Assembly: GCA_938009055.1 (NCBI GenBank)
Contig: CALLIO010000227.1
Location: 1-7,416, forward strand
Direction: 5' to 3'
DNA from: an uncultured Altererythrobacter sp.
GTDB taxonomy: Bacteria > Pseudomonadota > Alphaproteobacteria > Sphingomonadales > Sphingomonadaceae
DNA: 7,416 nucleotides
A model generated the notes under the pieces. That model was given only the letters and a program-made list of their open reading frames with translations. It was not told the origin of the DNA and did no database searches. Shown piece after piece: positions 1-6,088 of the stretch; position 1 is the first letter of the stretch, and every line of letters begins with the position of its first letter. A program made the position numbers and the translations under genes.

Positions 1-444
1 CTGGGCGCAGATCACGTCATCAATTACAAGACTGCTGACTATGTCGAGGAAGTGAAAAGCTTTACCGGCGGCAAGGGCGTGAATATCGTACTTGATATGG
101 TGTCCGGCGATTATGTCGCGCGCAATTTGAAATGTCTGGCAGAAGATGGACGCCATGTGACGATTGCTGTGCTTGGCGGCATGGTGGCTGAAAAGCTCAA
201 TATGGCGGTGATTATGAGCCGGCGCTTGACGTTGACGGGATCGACGTTGCGCCCGCGCTCTGATGCATTCAAATCGGCACTGGCTGATGAAATCACGCAA
301 ACGGCCTGGCCGATCTTCACCTCGCGCGAGTTGAAGCCCGTGATGGATCAAACTTTCCCATTAAGCGAAGCGGCTGCTGCCCATGCGCGGATGGAAGCTG
401 GCGATCATATTGGCAAAATTGTGCTGGAAGTGGCTGGCGATTAG
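1..444 (+). CDS. NAD(P)H:quinone oxidoreductase, zinc-independent MDR family, C-terminal part
   Basis: The reading frame is open from base 1, so the start lies outside the window; 147 codons and a TAG stop are present. The product matches the C-terminal half of the PIG3/QOR-like quinone oxidoreductases of the medium-chain dehydrogenase/reductase superfamily, cytoplasmic enzymes that pass electrons from NAD(P)H to quinones. Visible family signs are the 'LGADHVINY' segment, which normally follows the Rossmann glycine motif and helps bind the cofactor; 'GVNIVLDMVSGDY' at the next strand; 'GRHVTIAVLGG'; 'GSTLRPRS'; and the terminal 'HIGKIVLEV', which closes the catalytic domain in this family. 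The glycine-rich nucleotide motif and the N-terminal catalytic domain are not in the window. No zinc ligands are seen, as expected for this branch. The gene converges on the lipoprotein gene with 24 bases between stops. The substrate cannot be told from sequence. Confidence 0.88.
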   Translation: MGADHVINYKTADYVEEVKSFTGGKGVNIVLDMVSGDYVARNLKCLAEDGRHVTIAVLGGMVAEKLNMAVIMSRRLTLTGSTLRPRSDAFKSALADEITQTAWPIFTSRELKPVMDQTFPLSEAAAAHARMEAGDHIGKIVLEVAGD

Positions 445-468
445 CCCGCGAGCAATGGCAAGCTCAGC

Positions 469-1212
469 TCAATCGCTGCCGCTGTAAGCATCTTCGCCCC
501 AGCCCCCGGTATCAGCATGCAGGGTCAAGGATGCGTCCTCGAATTCAGCTTCTGTTTCAGCGCCGTAGTCATTTTCATAGTCAGCATAGTCCGGCTCATC
601 GGTCAGGCTGGGGGAATCATCGCCCCAACCATCGCTTTCGCTATTGCCCCAATCCTCGGCAAGCGCGCCCTCCTCGCTTGAGAAGAAGCGCGACATCGCA
701 GCGCTTTCCGCCAATTTCTCAAACTCTTTGATGTTTTGAAGGCCGACGCCTGCATAGCCAACCATATCGCCGGCTTCGCGAATGGAAGCAGAGCCGGACC
801 GTCCCGCTTTGAGTTGGCGCTGGTACGATTTCAGCGAGTCTTTCAACGCATCCTCAATCGCACTTTCATTGAGATATTGCGTGCCGCCTGCGCCTTTGCG
901 TGTCACGAATGGCAAGTCGACTGCAACTTCAAGCATCGAGCTGCTGGCATCGATCGATTCCACTGAGAATAGGAAGGTGCCCGCATCCTTGCCCTTTGGC
1001 GCAGGCAAGGTGAACAGCACAGAATTGCCATTGGGGCGGGACGTTTCAATCGCCTCAAGGCCCGCTGCATCCATAATCGCATTGGGGTCCATCTTGTCGA
1101 ATTCAGCAAGAATCGCTTCGGGGCTGTCATCCAGTTTGAGCTGGAAGTCCGCAGAATCGCCTGAACACGCACTCAGACTAAATGCTGCTGCCATTGCCAA
1201 AACTGTACGCAT
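469..1212 (-). CDS. Hypothetical acidic lipoprotein
   Basis: This 247-residue protein is not recognised. The N-terminus has a short hydrophobic signal (residues 4-15) ending in a lipobox, L13-S14-A15-C16, so it should be processed by signal peptidase II, lipidated on Cys16 and anchored in the cell envelope. Residues 20-175 are a mixed globular-looking region with no motif I can name. Residues 180-247 are strongly acidic and low in complexity, with three Trp-Gly pairs (188-189, 196-197, 238-239), each next to Asp, Glu, Asn or Ser; this tail is probably disordered. The ATG at 1210-1212 is supported by an AAAGGGG ribosome site four bases upstream. The gene is monocistronic: it converges on the quinone oxidoreductase gene and diverges from trcR. 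The lipoprotein call rests on the signal and lipobox; function is unknown. Confidence 0.8.
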   Translation of the reverse strand: MRTVLAMAAAFSLSACSGDSADFQLKLDDSPEAILAEFDKMDPNAIMDAAGLEAIETSRPNGNSVLFTLPAPKGKDAGTFLFSVESIDASSSMLEVAVDLPFVTRKGAGGTQYLNESAIEDALKDSLKSYQRQLKAGRSGSASIREAGDMVGYAGVGLQNIKEFEKLAESAAMSRFFSSEEGALAEDWGNSESDGWGDDSPSLTDEPDYADYENDYGAETEAEFEDASLTLHADTGGWGEDAYSGSD

Positions 1213-1242
1213 GCTACCCCTTTCGCGTTTGCGCAGGCGGAT

Positions 1243-1270
1243 TACATATAAAGCGCTACAATTTGCCTAA
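1243..1270 (-). promoter_or_regulatory. Possible promoter of the lipoprotein gene
   Basis: On the minus strand TTAGGC (1265-1270) and TATGTA (1243-1248) are 16 bases apart in an AT-rich patch that stands out from its surroundings. Transcription would begin about 20 bases before the lipoprotein ATG. The match to consensus is weak, so this is tentative. Confidence 0.22.
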
Positions 1271-1292
1271 CGCCTGCCTGCCGCACGATTGT

Positions 1293-1321
1293 CTTGCTCA
1301 AAAGCTGACTTTGGCCTATTC
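1293..1321 (+). promoter_or_regulatory. Possible housekeeping promoter of trcR
   Basis: CTTGCT (1293-1298) and CTATTC (1316-1321) are exactly 17 bases apart. They match 4/6 and 4/6 of the alphaproteobacterial consensus CTTGAC-N17-CTATAT. The predicted start near 1328 would place the GNRA hairpin at the very 5' end of the trcR message. This is inferred from motif fit only. Confidence 0.35.
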
Positions 1322-1333
1322 GCTTGTCGCAAC

Positions 1334-1355
1334 GACCGCTCCGCGAGGGGCGGTC
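1334..1355 (+). promoter_or_regulatory. GNRA-capped hairpin in the trcR leader
   Basis: Bases 1334-1342 pair with 1347-1355 to give a nine-base-pair, GC-rich stem with one G-U pair, closed by a GCGA tetraloop (GNRA class). A pyrimidine-rich stretch (1356-1366, cctt cta ttt c) follows but is not a clean T-run. It lies 52 bases before the trcR ATG. It could stabilise the 5' end of the message, act as a weak terminator or attenuator, or end a small RNA made from the gap. The structure is clear by eye; the role is not. Confidence 0.5.
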
Positions 1356-1397
1356 CTTCTATTTCTAGGCTCTATTCCAAGCCCTCTTTTGATTGAC

Positions 1398-1402
1398 GGA
1401 GA
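1398..1402 (+). promoter_or_regulatory. Ribosome binding site fixing the trcR start
   Basis: GGAGA sits five bases before the ATG at 1408 and decides this start over an in-frame TTG at 1393, which lies upstream of the Shine-Dalgarno. Confidence 0.7.
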
Positions 1403-1407
1403 CACTC

Positions 1408-2190
1408 ATGGCCAAAGCGCCAACCGAGCAAGCAAAGCCTCTCATGCCGCATGCAACTGCGACGTGGCTGGTCGATAACACTGGCCTCAGCTTCGAACAG
1501 ATTTCTGAGTTTTGCGGGCTGCACATTCTCGAAGTGCAAGCGATGGCTGATGATCTGGCGGGCAGCAAATATACGGGGCGCGACCCTGTTCATGCTGGCG
1601 AGCTGACCAATGAAGAGATTGAAAAGGGTCAGGCTGACAGCAAATATTCGCTGGTCATGCAAAAAGCGCCTGTCGAAGTGACGCGTACCAAGGGGCCGCG
1701 CTATACGCCCGTTTCCAAACGCCAGGACAAGCCCGATGGCATCAACTGGCTGCTGCGCAATCACCCCGAGATTTCCGATGCGCAAATCTCCAAATTGATT
1801 GGCACCACGCGCAATACCATCAATGCGATCCGCGATCGTTCGCATTGGAACATCCAGAACATTCAAGCGAAAGATCCCGTGACCTTGGGCCTTTGCGCGC
1901 AGCGTGAATTGGATGCAGTTGTAGCCAAGGCGGCTAAGCGTGCTGGCGCCAAAGCAGTGGACGCAGATGCAGATGCTGCAGTGGTTGCTGATACGCCGGT
2001 CGATGGCCGCAGCGACAAAGAAAAGCTGATCGAAGAGCTTCAAGCAGAGCGCGCAGCGAATGAGAAAGCTGCGGCAGAAGCTGCGCAAGAAGCAGAAGCC
2101 GAAGCTTGGCTTGCTAAAAAGCGCGAAGCAGAAGCCGCTGGCGAAGGTGAAGCGCCTGCACCCGATGCACCGCCGGCTGCTGACGCCTAA
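1408..2190 (+). CDS. trcR: DUF1013 family cell-cycle transcriptional regulator TrcR
   Basis: The 260-residue protein matches the DUF1013 family, conserved in alphaproteobacteria and currently named TrcR, a DNA-associated cell-cycle transcription regulator. The conserved core is visible. It has an N-terminal segment with 'TATWLVDNTGLSFEQIS' (17-33), then 'HAGELTNEEIEKGQ' (62-75), 'KGPRYTPVSKRQDKPDGI' (95-112) and a helix-turn-helix-like stretch at about 112-147 ending in 'TRNTINAIRDRSHWN'. The C-terminus after about residue 170 is low-complexity: Ala/Asp, then an Ala/Glu/Lys segment (about 200-240) that should form a coiled coil, then a Pro/Ala end. Start is set by GGAGA five bases upstream. 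It is a single gene between divergent and convergent neighbours, with its own probable promoter and a hairpin in its leader. The family call is firm; the regulatory role is by homology. Confidence 0.88.
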   Translation: MAKAPTEQAKPLMPHATATWLVDNTGLSFEQISEFCGLHILEVQAMADDLAGSKYTGRDPVHAGELTNEEIEKGQADSKYSLVMQKAPVEVTRTKGPRYTPVSKRQDKPDGINWLLRNHPEISDAQISKLIGTTRNTINAIRDRSHWNIQNIQAKDPVTLGLCAQRELDAVVAKAAKRAGAKAVDADADAAVVADTPVDGRSDKEKLIEELQAERAANEKAAAEAAQEAEAEAWLAKKREAEAAGEGEAPAPDAPPAADA

Positions 2191-2213
2191 ATCGCAATAT
2201 TCAGATGTGTGTG

Positions 2214-2248
2214 AGCATCAGCGCTTTTTAAAATGAGGCGCTGATGCT
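2214..2248. terminator. Inverted repeat between convergent trcR and bactofilin genes, probable bidirectional terminator
   Basis: Bases 2214-2224 are perfectly complementary to 2238-2248 (11 pairs, GC-rich core) around a 13-base AT-rich loop containing TTTTTAAAA. It lies in the 64-base gap between the two stop codons, where a shared terminator is expected. There is no T-run after the stem in either direction, so it is not a canonical intrinsic terminator; it may act as a 3' end stabiliser or processing barrier instead. Confidence 0.5.
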
Positions 2249-2254
2249 GCGCGC

Positions 2255-2725
2255 TTAGCCTGCCAAGCTCAATTTGGGATCGGATCCGTCATCATCCTTT
2301 TTCGATGATGATGCTTTCGCCGCTGGCGCAGATGTTTGCGATGCGTGGCTGAACTGCCCTTCGACATGCGCGCCTTGCTCGATCGTCAGTGCATCATATT
2401 GCACATCGCCTTCGATCCGTGCGGTTTGCAGCACCGTCAGCTCGCGCGCCTTGATTGAACCCTTAACCGATCCAGCCAGCCTTGCGCTTTGCGCGATCAC
2501 AGCGCCCTTGATCTCGCTGCCTTCGCCTTGGACCACGCTGGCGCAAGTGAGATCGCCTTCAATCGAGCCATCGACATGCAAATCAGCAGAGGCCGAGATA
2601 TCGCCTTTGATCGTTACATCCGGCCCAATGACCGAAAAGGTGGAGTTGCCGCGCGACGCCACGGCCTTACTCGGAGCCTTTGGCGGTGTTGGACGCTGAG
2701 TTTCGGCTGTTTTCTTTGAGAACAT
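2255..2725 (-). CDS. Bactofilin (polymer-forming cytoskeletal protein)
   Basis: The 156-residue protein has the bactofilin (PF04519/DUF583) plan. A short Lys/Pro/Ser-rich N-terminus (1-28) comes first. The core from about 30 to 126 repeats strand-turn units rich in Gly, Val and Ile that build a right-handed beta-helix ('SVIGPDVTIKGDI', 'VDGSIEGDL', 'ARIEGDVQYDALTIEQGAHVEG'). A disordered Ala/Ser/Lys/Asp C-terminus ends the protein. Bactofilins polymerise without nucleotides into membrane-bound scaffolds and recruit cell-wall enzymes. The length is typical. The ATG at 2723-2725 lies inside the end of the M23 peptidase gene with a 59-base overlap; GGAAAGAG (2732-2739), six bases upstream, is the likely ribosome site. 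It is the second gene of the pair, so its supply is probably tied to translation of the peptidase, its likely partner. Confidence 0.93.
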   Translation of the reverse strand: MFSKKTAETQRPTPPKAPSKAVASRGNSTFSVIGPDVTIKGDISASADLHVDGSIEGDLTCASVVQGEGSEIKGAVIAQSARLAGSVKGSIKARELTVLQTARIEGDVQYDALTIEQGAHVEGQFSHASQTSAPAAKASSSKKDDDGSDPKLSLAG

Positions 2726-3851
2726 TGGGGGCTCTTTCCAGGAAGGGGCGCGGGTTTACCGGCCTGTCATTGATCCGCACTTCGAAATGGAGATGCGGTC
2801 CGGTTGATCGACCGGTGCTGCCAATCGCGCCAATCAAGTCGCCGGCCGCCACTTGTTGCCCCTCACGCGAGTGAAAACGCGACATATGCGCATAGCGCGT
2901 CAACATGCCATTGCCATGCGTGACTTCGACTGTTTTGCCGTAGCCACCGCGCCAGCCAGCGAATGTCACTTCGCCAGCAGCCGCAGAATAGATCGGAGCG
3001 CCATAAGGGCCCTTGAAATCAAGCCCGCCATGCATTGCGCCGCCGCCATTGAACGGATCGCGGCGATAGCCAAAGCCTGATGAAATCTTCGTTTGCGCCA
3101 AGCTGGTGGGCGTCACTTGCGGAATGGTAGCAAGACCGCGTTCCAGCGCTTCCATGCGAGCAAGGCTGAGGCCCAAACGTTCAAAACGCGGGTCAATCTC
3201 GCCATCCGATGAAGTCGCAAGCAATTCCAGTGGGCCGCCCATCGCTTCTTTCGAGGCATTTTTGAGCATCACTTGTGGGTTGATGCCCAAGCGGCGGATC
3301 GCTTGCTCTGCTTGTTTGGCGCGCCGGTCAGCGACCAGAGTCAAGCGCTCAACATAAGCAATCTGGCGCGCTTCAATCCGCACCAGTTCAGCGGCCTGCG
3401 GAAAGGATTTGCTCACTTTCTCGATTGTCTTGGCAGTCTCTGAAGAGCTGTCAGTCACAGTCTCGCTCAACTCTGCTTCGCTTTTCATGTCTTCAGGCAG
3501 GCCTTGAGTGGTCTGCTCGAGGAATTCCATACGTTTGGCGAGGTCCTGGCTCACATCATCCAGATCTTCGCTGTAAGCATCGATCCGTTCAGAGGCTGAG
3601 GCTACCTTCGCTTTTTCTTCGAGCAAGGCCAAGCGGTCGGATTCGGCGCGATATTGCATGAAGCCCATCACGCCCATCGAGATACCCCAGATGGCGAGCA
3701 AAGCCAGCACGGCCAACGCACCACCCATTTGGATGCGCGATGAAACTTTGATGAAGCGAACCTGGCCCTGCGACCGCATAAAAAATTCGCGGTCCGGGAA
3801 CCAGTCACGCAGGCGCTTTCCCCACACGCCAGCGGATGATGCTTTGAACAA
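2667..3851 (-). CDS. Membrane-anchored M23 family peptidoglycan endopeptidase
   Basis: The 394-residue protein has a basic, aromatic N-terminal tail (1-41, with 'DWFPDREFFMRS'), one transmembrane helix (about 42-66), a periplasmic coiled coil (about 68-185) and a C-terminal LytM/M23 zinc peptidase domain (about 255-372). Catalytic motifs are intact: H274-x3-D278 in 'HGGLDF', H322 in 'RYAHM', and H353-x-H355 in 'HLHFEV'. The family cuts peptide cross-links in peptidoglycan; some coiled-coil members instead activate amidases, but the complete zinc site argues for an active enzyme. The start is a TTG at 3849-3851 with a good GAAGGGG ribosome site. The next methionine (25) would remove part of the conserved-looking tail. 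The bactofilin gene overlaps its last 59 bases. In other bacteria, bactofilin-M23 pairs direct local wall remodelling and cell shape; that role here is inferred from context. Confidence 0.92.
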   Translation of the reverse strand: MFKASSAGVWGKRLRDWFPDREFFMRSQGQVRFIKVSSRIQMGGALAVLALLAIWGISMGVMGFMQYRAESDRLALLEEKAKVASASERIDAYSEDLDDVSQDLAKRMEFLEQTTQGLPEDMKSEAELSETVTDSSSETAKTIEKVSKSFPQAAELVRIEARQIAYVERLTLVADRRAKQAEQAIRRLGINPQVMLKNASKEAMGGPLELLATSSDGEIDPRFERLGLSLARMEALERGLATIPQVTPTSLAQTKISSGFGYRRDPFNGGGAMHGGLDFKGPYGAPIYSAAAGEVTFAGWRGGYGKTVEVTHGNGMLTRYAHMSRFHSREGQQVAAGDLIGAIGSTGRSTGPHLHFEVRINDRPVNPRPFLERAPNVLKENSRNSASNTAKGSE

Positions 3852-3856
3852 AACGA

Positions 3857-3863
3857 CCCCTTC
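3857..3863 (-). promoter_or_regulatory. Ribosome binding site for the TTG start of the M23 gene
   Basis: GAAGGGG on the minus strand stands five bases before the TTG at 3849-3851. It is the main reason to accept this uncommon start codon over the internal ATG at residue 25. Confidence 0.6.
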
Positions 3864-3918
3864 GAAATACGACTTTTTATTGCCGCATTAGCTAACAAAG
3901 AGGCGCTCGGTGGTCGAA

Positions 3919-3947
3919 TCGACTCTTAACAACCAGGGTTGAGTCGA
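3919..3947. repeat. Inverted repeat TCGACTC / GAGTCGA
   Basis: Seven-base arms at 3919-3925 and 3941-3947 are separated by 15 bases that include a smaller nested pairing (CAAC 3930-3933 with GTTG 3938-3941). Each arm contains a GANTC site, and a further GTCGA occurs at 3914. It could be an operator or a cruciform or hairpin; no known binding protein is recognised. Confidence 0.4.
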
Positions 3948-3997
3948 CGGACTCACGCGATGAAGCGTTCAGATTGGAGCAATATTGCGACGAACCG

Positions 3998-4026
3998 TTG
4001 GCAAATTGAAACAAATGAATCCGTAT
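3998..4026 (+). promoter_or_regulatory. Possible promoter of the proA operon
   Basis: TTGGCA (3998-4003, 5/6 to the -35 consensus) is 17 bases from CCGTAT (4021-4026, 4/6 to the alphaproteobacterial -10 CTATAT). It would give a leader of about 60 bases before the proA ATG. One GANTC site (4017-4021) overlaps the edge of the -10, so methylation there could affect it. Tentative. Confidence 0.3.
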
Positions 4027-4094
4027 CGACCAGCCGATTCTTGAAAAGGATTCGCTTGGCTGACAGCGGCGATGCGCGCTGCTATCGCGCCCCA

Positions 4095-5363
4095 ATGACT
4101 GAGAAAAGCGCATCTGATCTAACCAGCAAAATTCACGCAATGGCCCGCAATGGGCGTGCTGCGCAACGCGTGCTTGCAGCGTGCACCAGCGATGCGCGCG
4201 CGAGCGCTTTGCTCGAAGCAGCCAAAGCTATGCGCGAAGAAAACGCAGCCATTCTCAGCGCCAATCAATTGGATATCGATGCTGGCAAGGCAGCTGGATT
4301 GCCTGATGCAATGCTGGACCGGCTAATGCTGGATGAAGCGCGTTTGGACAATGTTGCCAGCGCAGTCGAAGCTGTTGCAAGGCTTGCCGATCCGATTGGC
4401 CAAGTGATTGATACAAGCACGCCTGCCAATGGGCTTGCCTTGTCGCGAGTGCGAGTGCCCATCGGTACGATCGGAATCATCTATGAAAGCCGCCCCAATG
4501 TTACCGCTGATGCAGCGGCTTTGTGTGTTCGCTCTGGCAATGCAGCGCTTTTGCGTGGTGGCAGCGAAGCGCTCCATTCCAATCGCGCCATCCATGCTGC
4601 TTTCGCGCGAGGGCTAGAGCGCGGCGGCGTACCTGCTGAAACTGTGCAATTGATCCCGACGCAAGACCGTGAAGCTGTGGGCGCCATGCTGAAAGCTGCC
4701 GGGCTGATTGATATGATTGTACCGCGCGGTGGGCGCAGCCTTGTCGAGCGCGTTCAAGCTGATGCGCGTGTTCCCGTGCTCGCTCATTTGGATGGGATTT
4801 GCCATACGTATGTGCATTCCGCTGCCGATCCTGACATGGCCAAAGACATTGCAATCAATGCCAAAATGCGCCGCACTGGCATTTGCGGCGCGCTGGAAAC
4901 CTTGCTGATTGATGCGAATTTTTCGCAGGCTGGCGAGCTGGTATCCGCCTTGCTTGATAGTGGATGCGAAGTGCGCGGTGATGGCCGCATCGCTGCGCTT
5001 GATTCTCGCATTGTGCCGGCGCAATCGGATGATTGGGATACTGAATATCTTGCGCCGATTGCTTCTGTTGCATTGGTCGATGGGTTGGACGAAGCGATTG
5101 AGCATATTGCGCGCCATTCCTCCGATCATACTGACGCGATCATCACGGCGGATAATGATGTGGCTGAAGAGTTTCTGACCCGAGTCGACAGTGCGATCGT
5201 AATGCACAATGCCTCGACACAATTTGCCGATGGCGGCGAATTTGGTTTGGGAGCAGAAATTGGCATTGCAACCGGGCGTTTGCATGCGCGCGGCCCCGTC
5301 GCTTTGGAAGGTCTCACTACTTACAAATGGCAAGTGCGCGGCCAAGGGCAAGCGCGGCCGTAA
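4095..5363 (+). CDS. proA: Glutamate-5-semialdehyde dehydrogenase (gamma-glutamyl phosphate reductase)
   Basis: This cytoplasmic enzyme reduces gamma-glutamyl phosphate with NADPH to glutamate-5-semialdehyde, the second step of proline synthesis after ProB. The 422-residue product has the usual length (about 420) and the aldehyde-dehydrogenase-superfamily motifs of ProA: 'GTIGIIYESRPNVTADAA' (about 122-140), 'RSGNAALLRGGSEALHSN', 'PRGGRSLVERV' (about 210), 'HLDGICHTYVH' (from H231), the catalytic cysteine C264 in 'GICGALETLL', and 'FADGGEFGLGAEIGI' near the C-terminus. The frame is open further upstream to a TTG at 3939 and an ATG at 3960. I chose 4095 because the protein then matches the family length and the extra residues look unlike ProA. 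The chosen ATG lacks a clear Shine-Dalgarno, so the start is less certain than the gene. It is first in the operon; proB is not in the window. Confidence 0.95.
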   Translation: MTEKSASDLTSKIHAMARNGRAAQRVLAACTSDARASALLEAAKAMREENAAILSANQLDIDAGKAAGLPDAMLDRLMLDEARLDNVASAVEAVARLADPIGQVIDTSTPANGLALSRVRVPIGTIGIIYESRPNVTADAAALCVRSGNAALLRGGSEALHSNRAIHAAFARGLERGGVPAETVQLIPTQDREAVGAMLKAAGLIDMIVPRGGRSLVERVQADARVPVLAHLDGICHTYVHSAADPDMAKDIAINAKMRRTGICGALETLLIDANFSQAGELVSALLDSGCEVRGDGRIAALDSRIVPAQSDDWDTEYLAPIASVALVDGLDEAIEHIARHSSDHTDAIITADNDVAEEFLTRVDSAIVMHNASTQFADGGEFGLGAEIGIATGRLHARGPVALEGLTTYKWQVRGQGQARP

Positions 5364-5365
5364 TC

Positions 5366-6022
5366 ATGGCTTATCAAGCAAACCGAATCGGATTGCTGGG
5401 CGGAAGTTTCAATCCGGCCCATGGTGGCCATCGCCGGATCAGCCTGTTTTGTATCGATGCACTGGGGCTTGATGAAGTCTGGTGGCTGGTCTCACCCGGC
5501 AATCCGCTCAAATCTGCTTCGGGCATGGCGCCCATCACTGCGCGTTACAAATCGGCTCAATTGCAAGCCCAAAGAGCGCGCATTGTCCCCACAGTCATCG
5601 AGCAGGAATTGAGCACACGCTACACTGCGAATACGCTAAAGGCTGTGCGCGCACGCTATCCCAAGAAGCAATTCACTTGGCTAATGGGCTCTGACAATCT
5701 GGCGCAATTCCATCGCTGGAAGGATTGGCGCAGCATTGCGCGAACAATGCCGATTGCAGTGATCGCTCGCCCGGGTTATGATCGGGATGCTTTGGCGAGC
5801 CCCGCCATGGCCTGGCTTAGACGCTATCGAGCGAAATCTGCCAGCATGTTGACCAATGGCAATGGGAGTGCGCCCAAACTGGTGTATTTGCGTTTTGACC
5901 CTGATTCACGTTCAGCCACGGCCTTGCGCCGCGCTGATCCTAGCTGGGCATCCCATTTCGCCGGAGCAACCCCAAGAGACCAAGTGACGCATCGTCTCAT
6001 CACACCGCAGGAAACCGCATGA
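5366..6022 (+). CDS. nadD: Nicotinate-nucleotide adenylyltransferase
   Basis: NadD joins nicotinate mononucleotide and ATP to give nicotinate adenine dinucleotide and pyrophosphate, the penultimate step of NAD synthesis. The 218-residue protein shows the nucleotidyltransferase signature 'GGSFNPAHGGH' (12-22; H19 and H22 form the HxGH-type ATP motif), 'MGSDNLAQFHRW' (107-118, nicotinate nucleotide recognition), 'PIAVIARPGY' (129-138) and, near the C-terminus, 'SRSATALRR' (181-189), the counterpart of the ISSTxIR motif that binds the ATP phosphates. The ATG at 5366 begins two bases after the proA stop (TAATCATG), so translation is probably coupled. A longer in-frame start at 5327 would only add residues read through the proA end and is not favoured. 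Length is normal. Confidence 0.95.
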   Translation: MAYQANRIGLLGGSFNPAHGGHRRISLFCIDALGLDEVWWLVSPGNPLKSASGMAPITARYKSAQLQAQRARIVPTVIEQELSTRYTANTLKAVRARYPKKQFTWLMGSDNLAQFHRWKDWRSIARTMPIAVIARPGYDRDALASPAMAWLRRYRAKSASMLTNGNGSAPKLVYLRFDPDSRSATALRRADPSWASHFAGATPRDQVTHRLITPQETA

Positions 6023-6088
6023 CGCGAGGCTGCAAAACGCCCCGCAGCGGCATGAATGCCCCTACACAATGGAGTGAACGACCCGCCT

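Larger units (their letters stand above)
3852..4094. promoter_or_regulatory. Divergent intergenic region between the M23/bactofilin pair and proA, rich in GANTC sites
   Basis: This 243-base gap must hold the promoters for both divergent operons. It contains seven GANTC motifs, the target of the cell-cycle methyltransferase CcrM: 3916-3920, 3921-3925, 3941-3945, 3950-3954, 4017-4021, 4036-4040 and 4049-4053. About half a site would be expected by chance over 138 bases. It also contains an inverted repeat (3919-3947), a TTAGCTAA palindrome (3888-3895) and a single TTAAC half-site for a CtrA-like factor (3926-3930), without the second half at the usual spacing. I could not settle on a minus-strand promoter. 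The clustering is seen directly; control by methylation is inferred. Confidence 0.5.

Noticed and set aside
445..468. Terminator between the convergent quinone oxidoreductase and lipoprotein genes
   Set aside because: The 24-base gap has no convincing inverted repeat or T-run.
782..1270. 162-codon + strand open frame opposite the lipoprotein gene
   Set aside because: It lies antisense to a gene with a clear signal peptide, lipobox and ribosome site; its product has no recognisable feature.
1372..2088. 238-codon minus-strand open frame opposite trcR
   Set aside because: The + strand encodes a well-conserved family; this product is a Cys/Arg/Ile-rich shadow without motifs.
3926..3941. Possible CtrA binding site at TTAAC
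   Set aside because: The second TTAA half is missing at the seven-base spacing, so only a half-site is present.
4614..5351. 245-codon minus-strand open frame opposite proA
   Set aside because: It is the mirror of conserved proA codons; no start signal or family likeness.
6029..6048. Small hairpin (GCTGC/GCAGC) between nadD and rsfS
   Set aside because: Only five pairs with a ten-base loop and no T-run; too weak to call a terminator inside an apparent operon.
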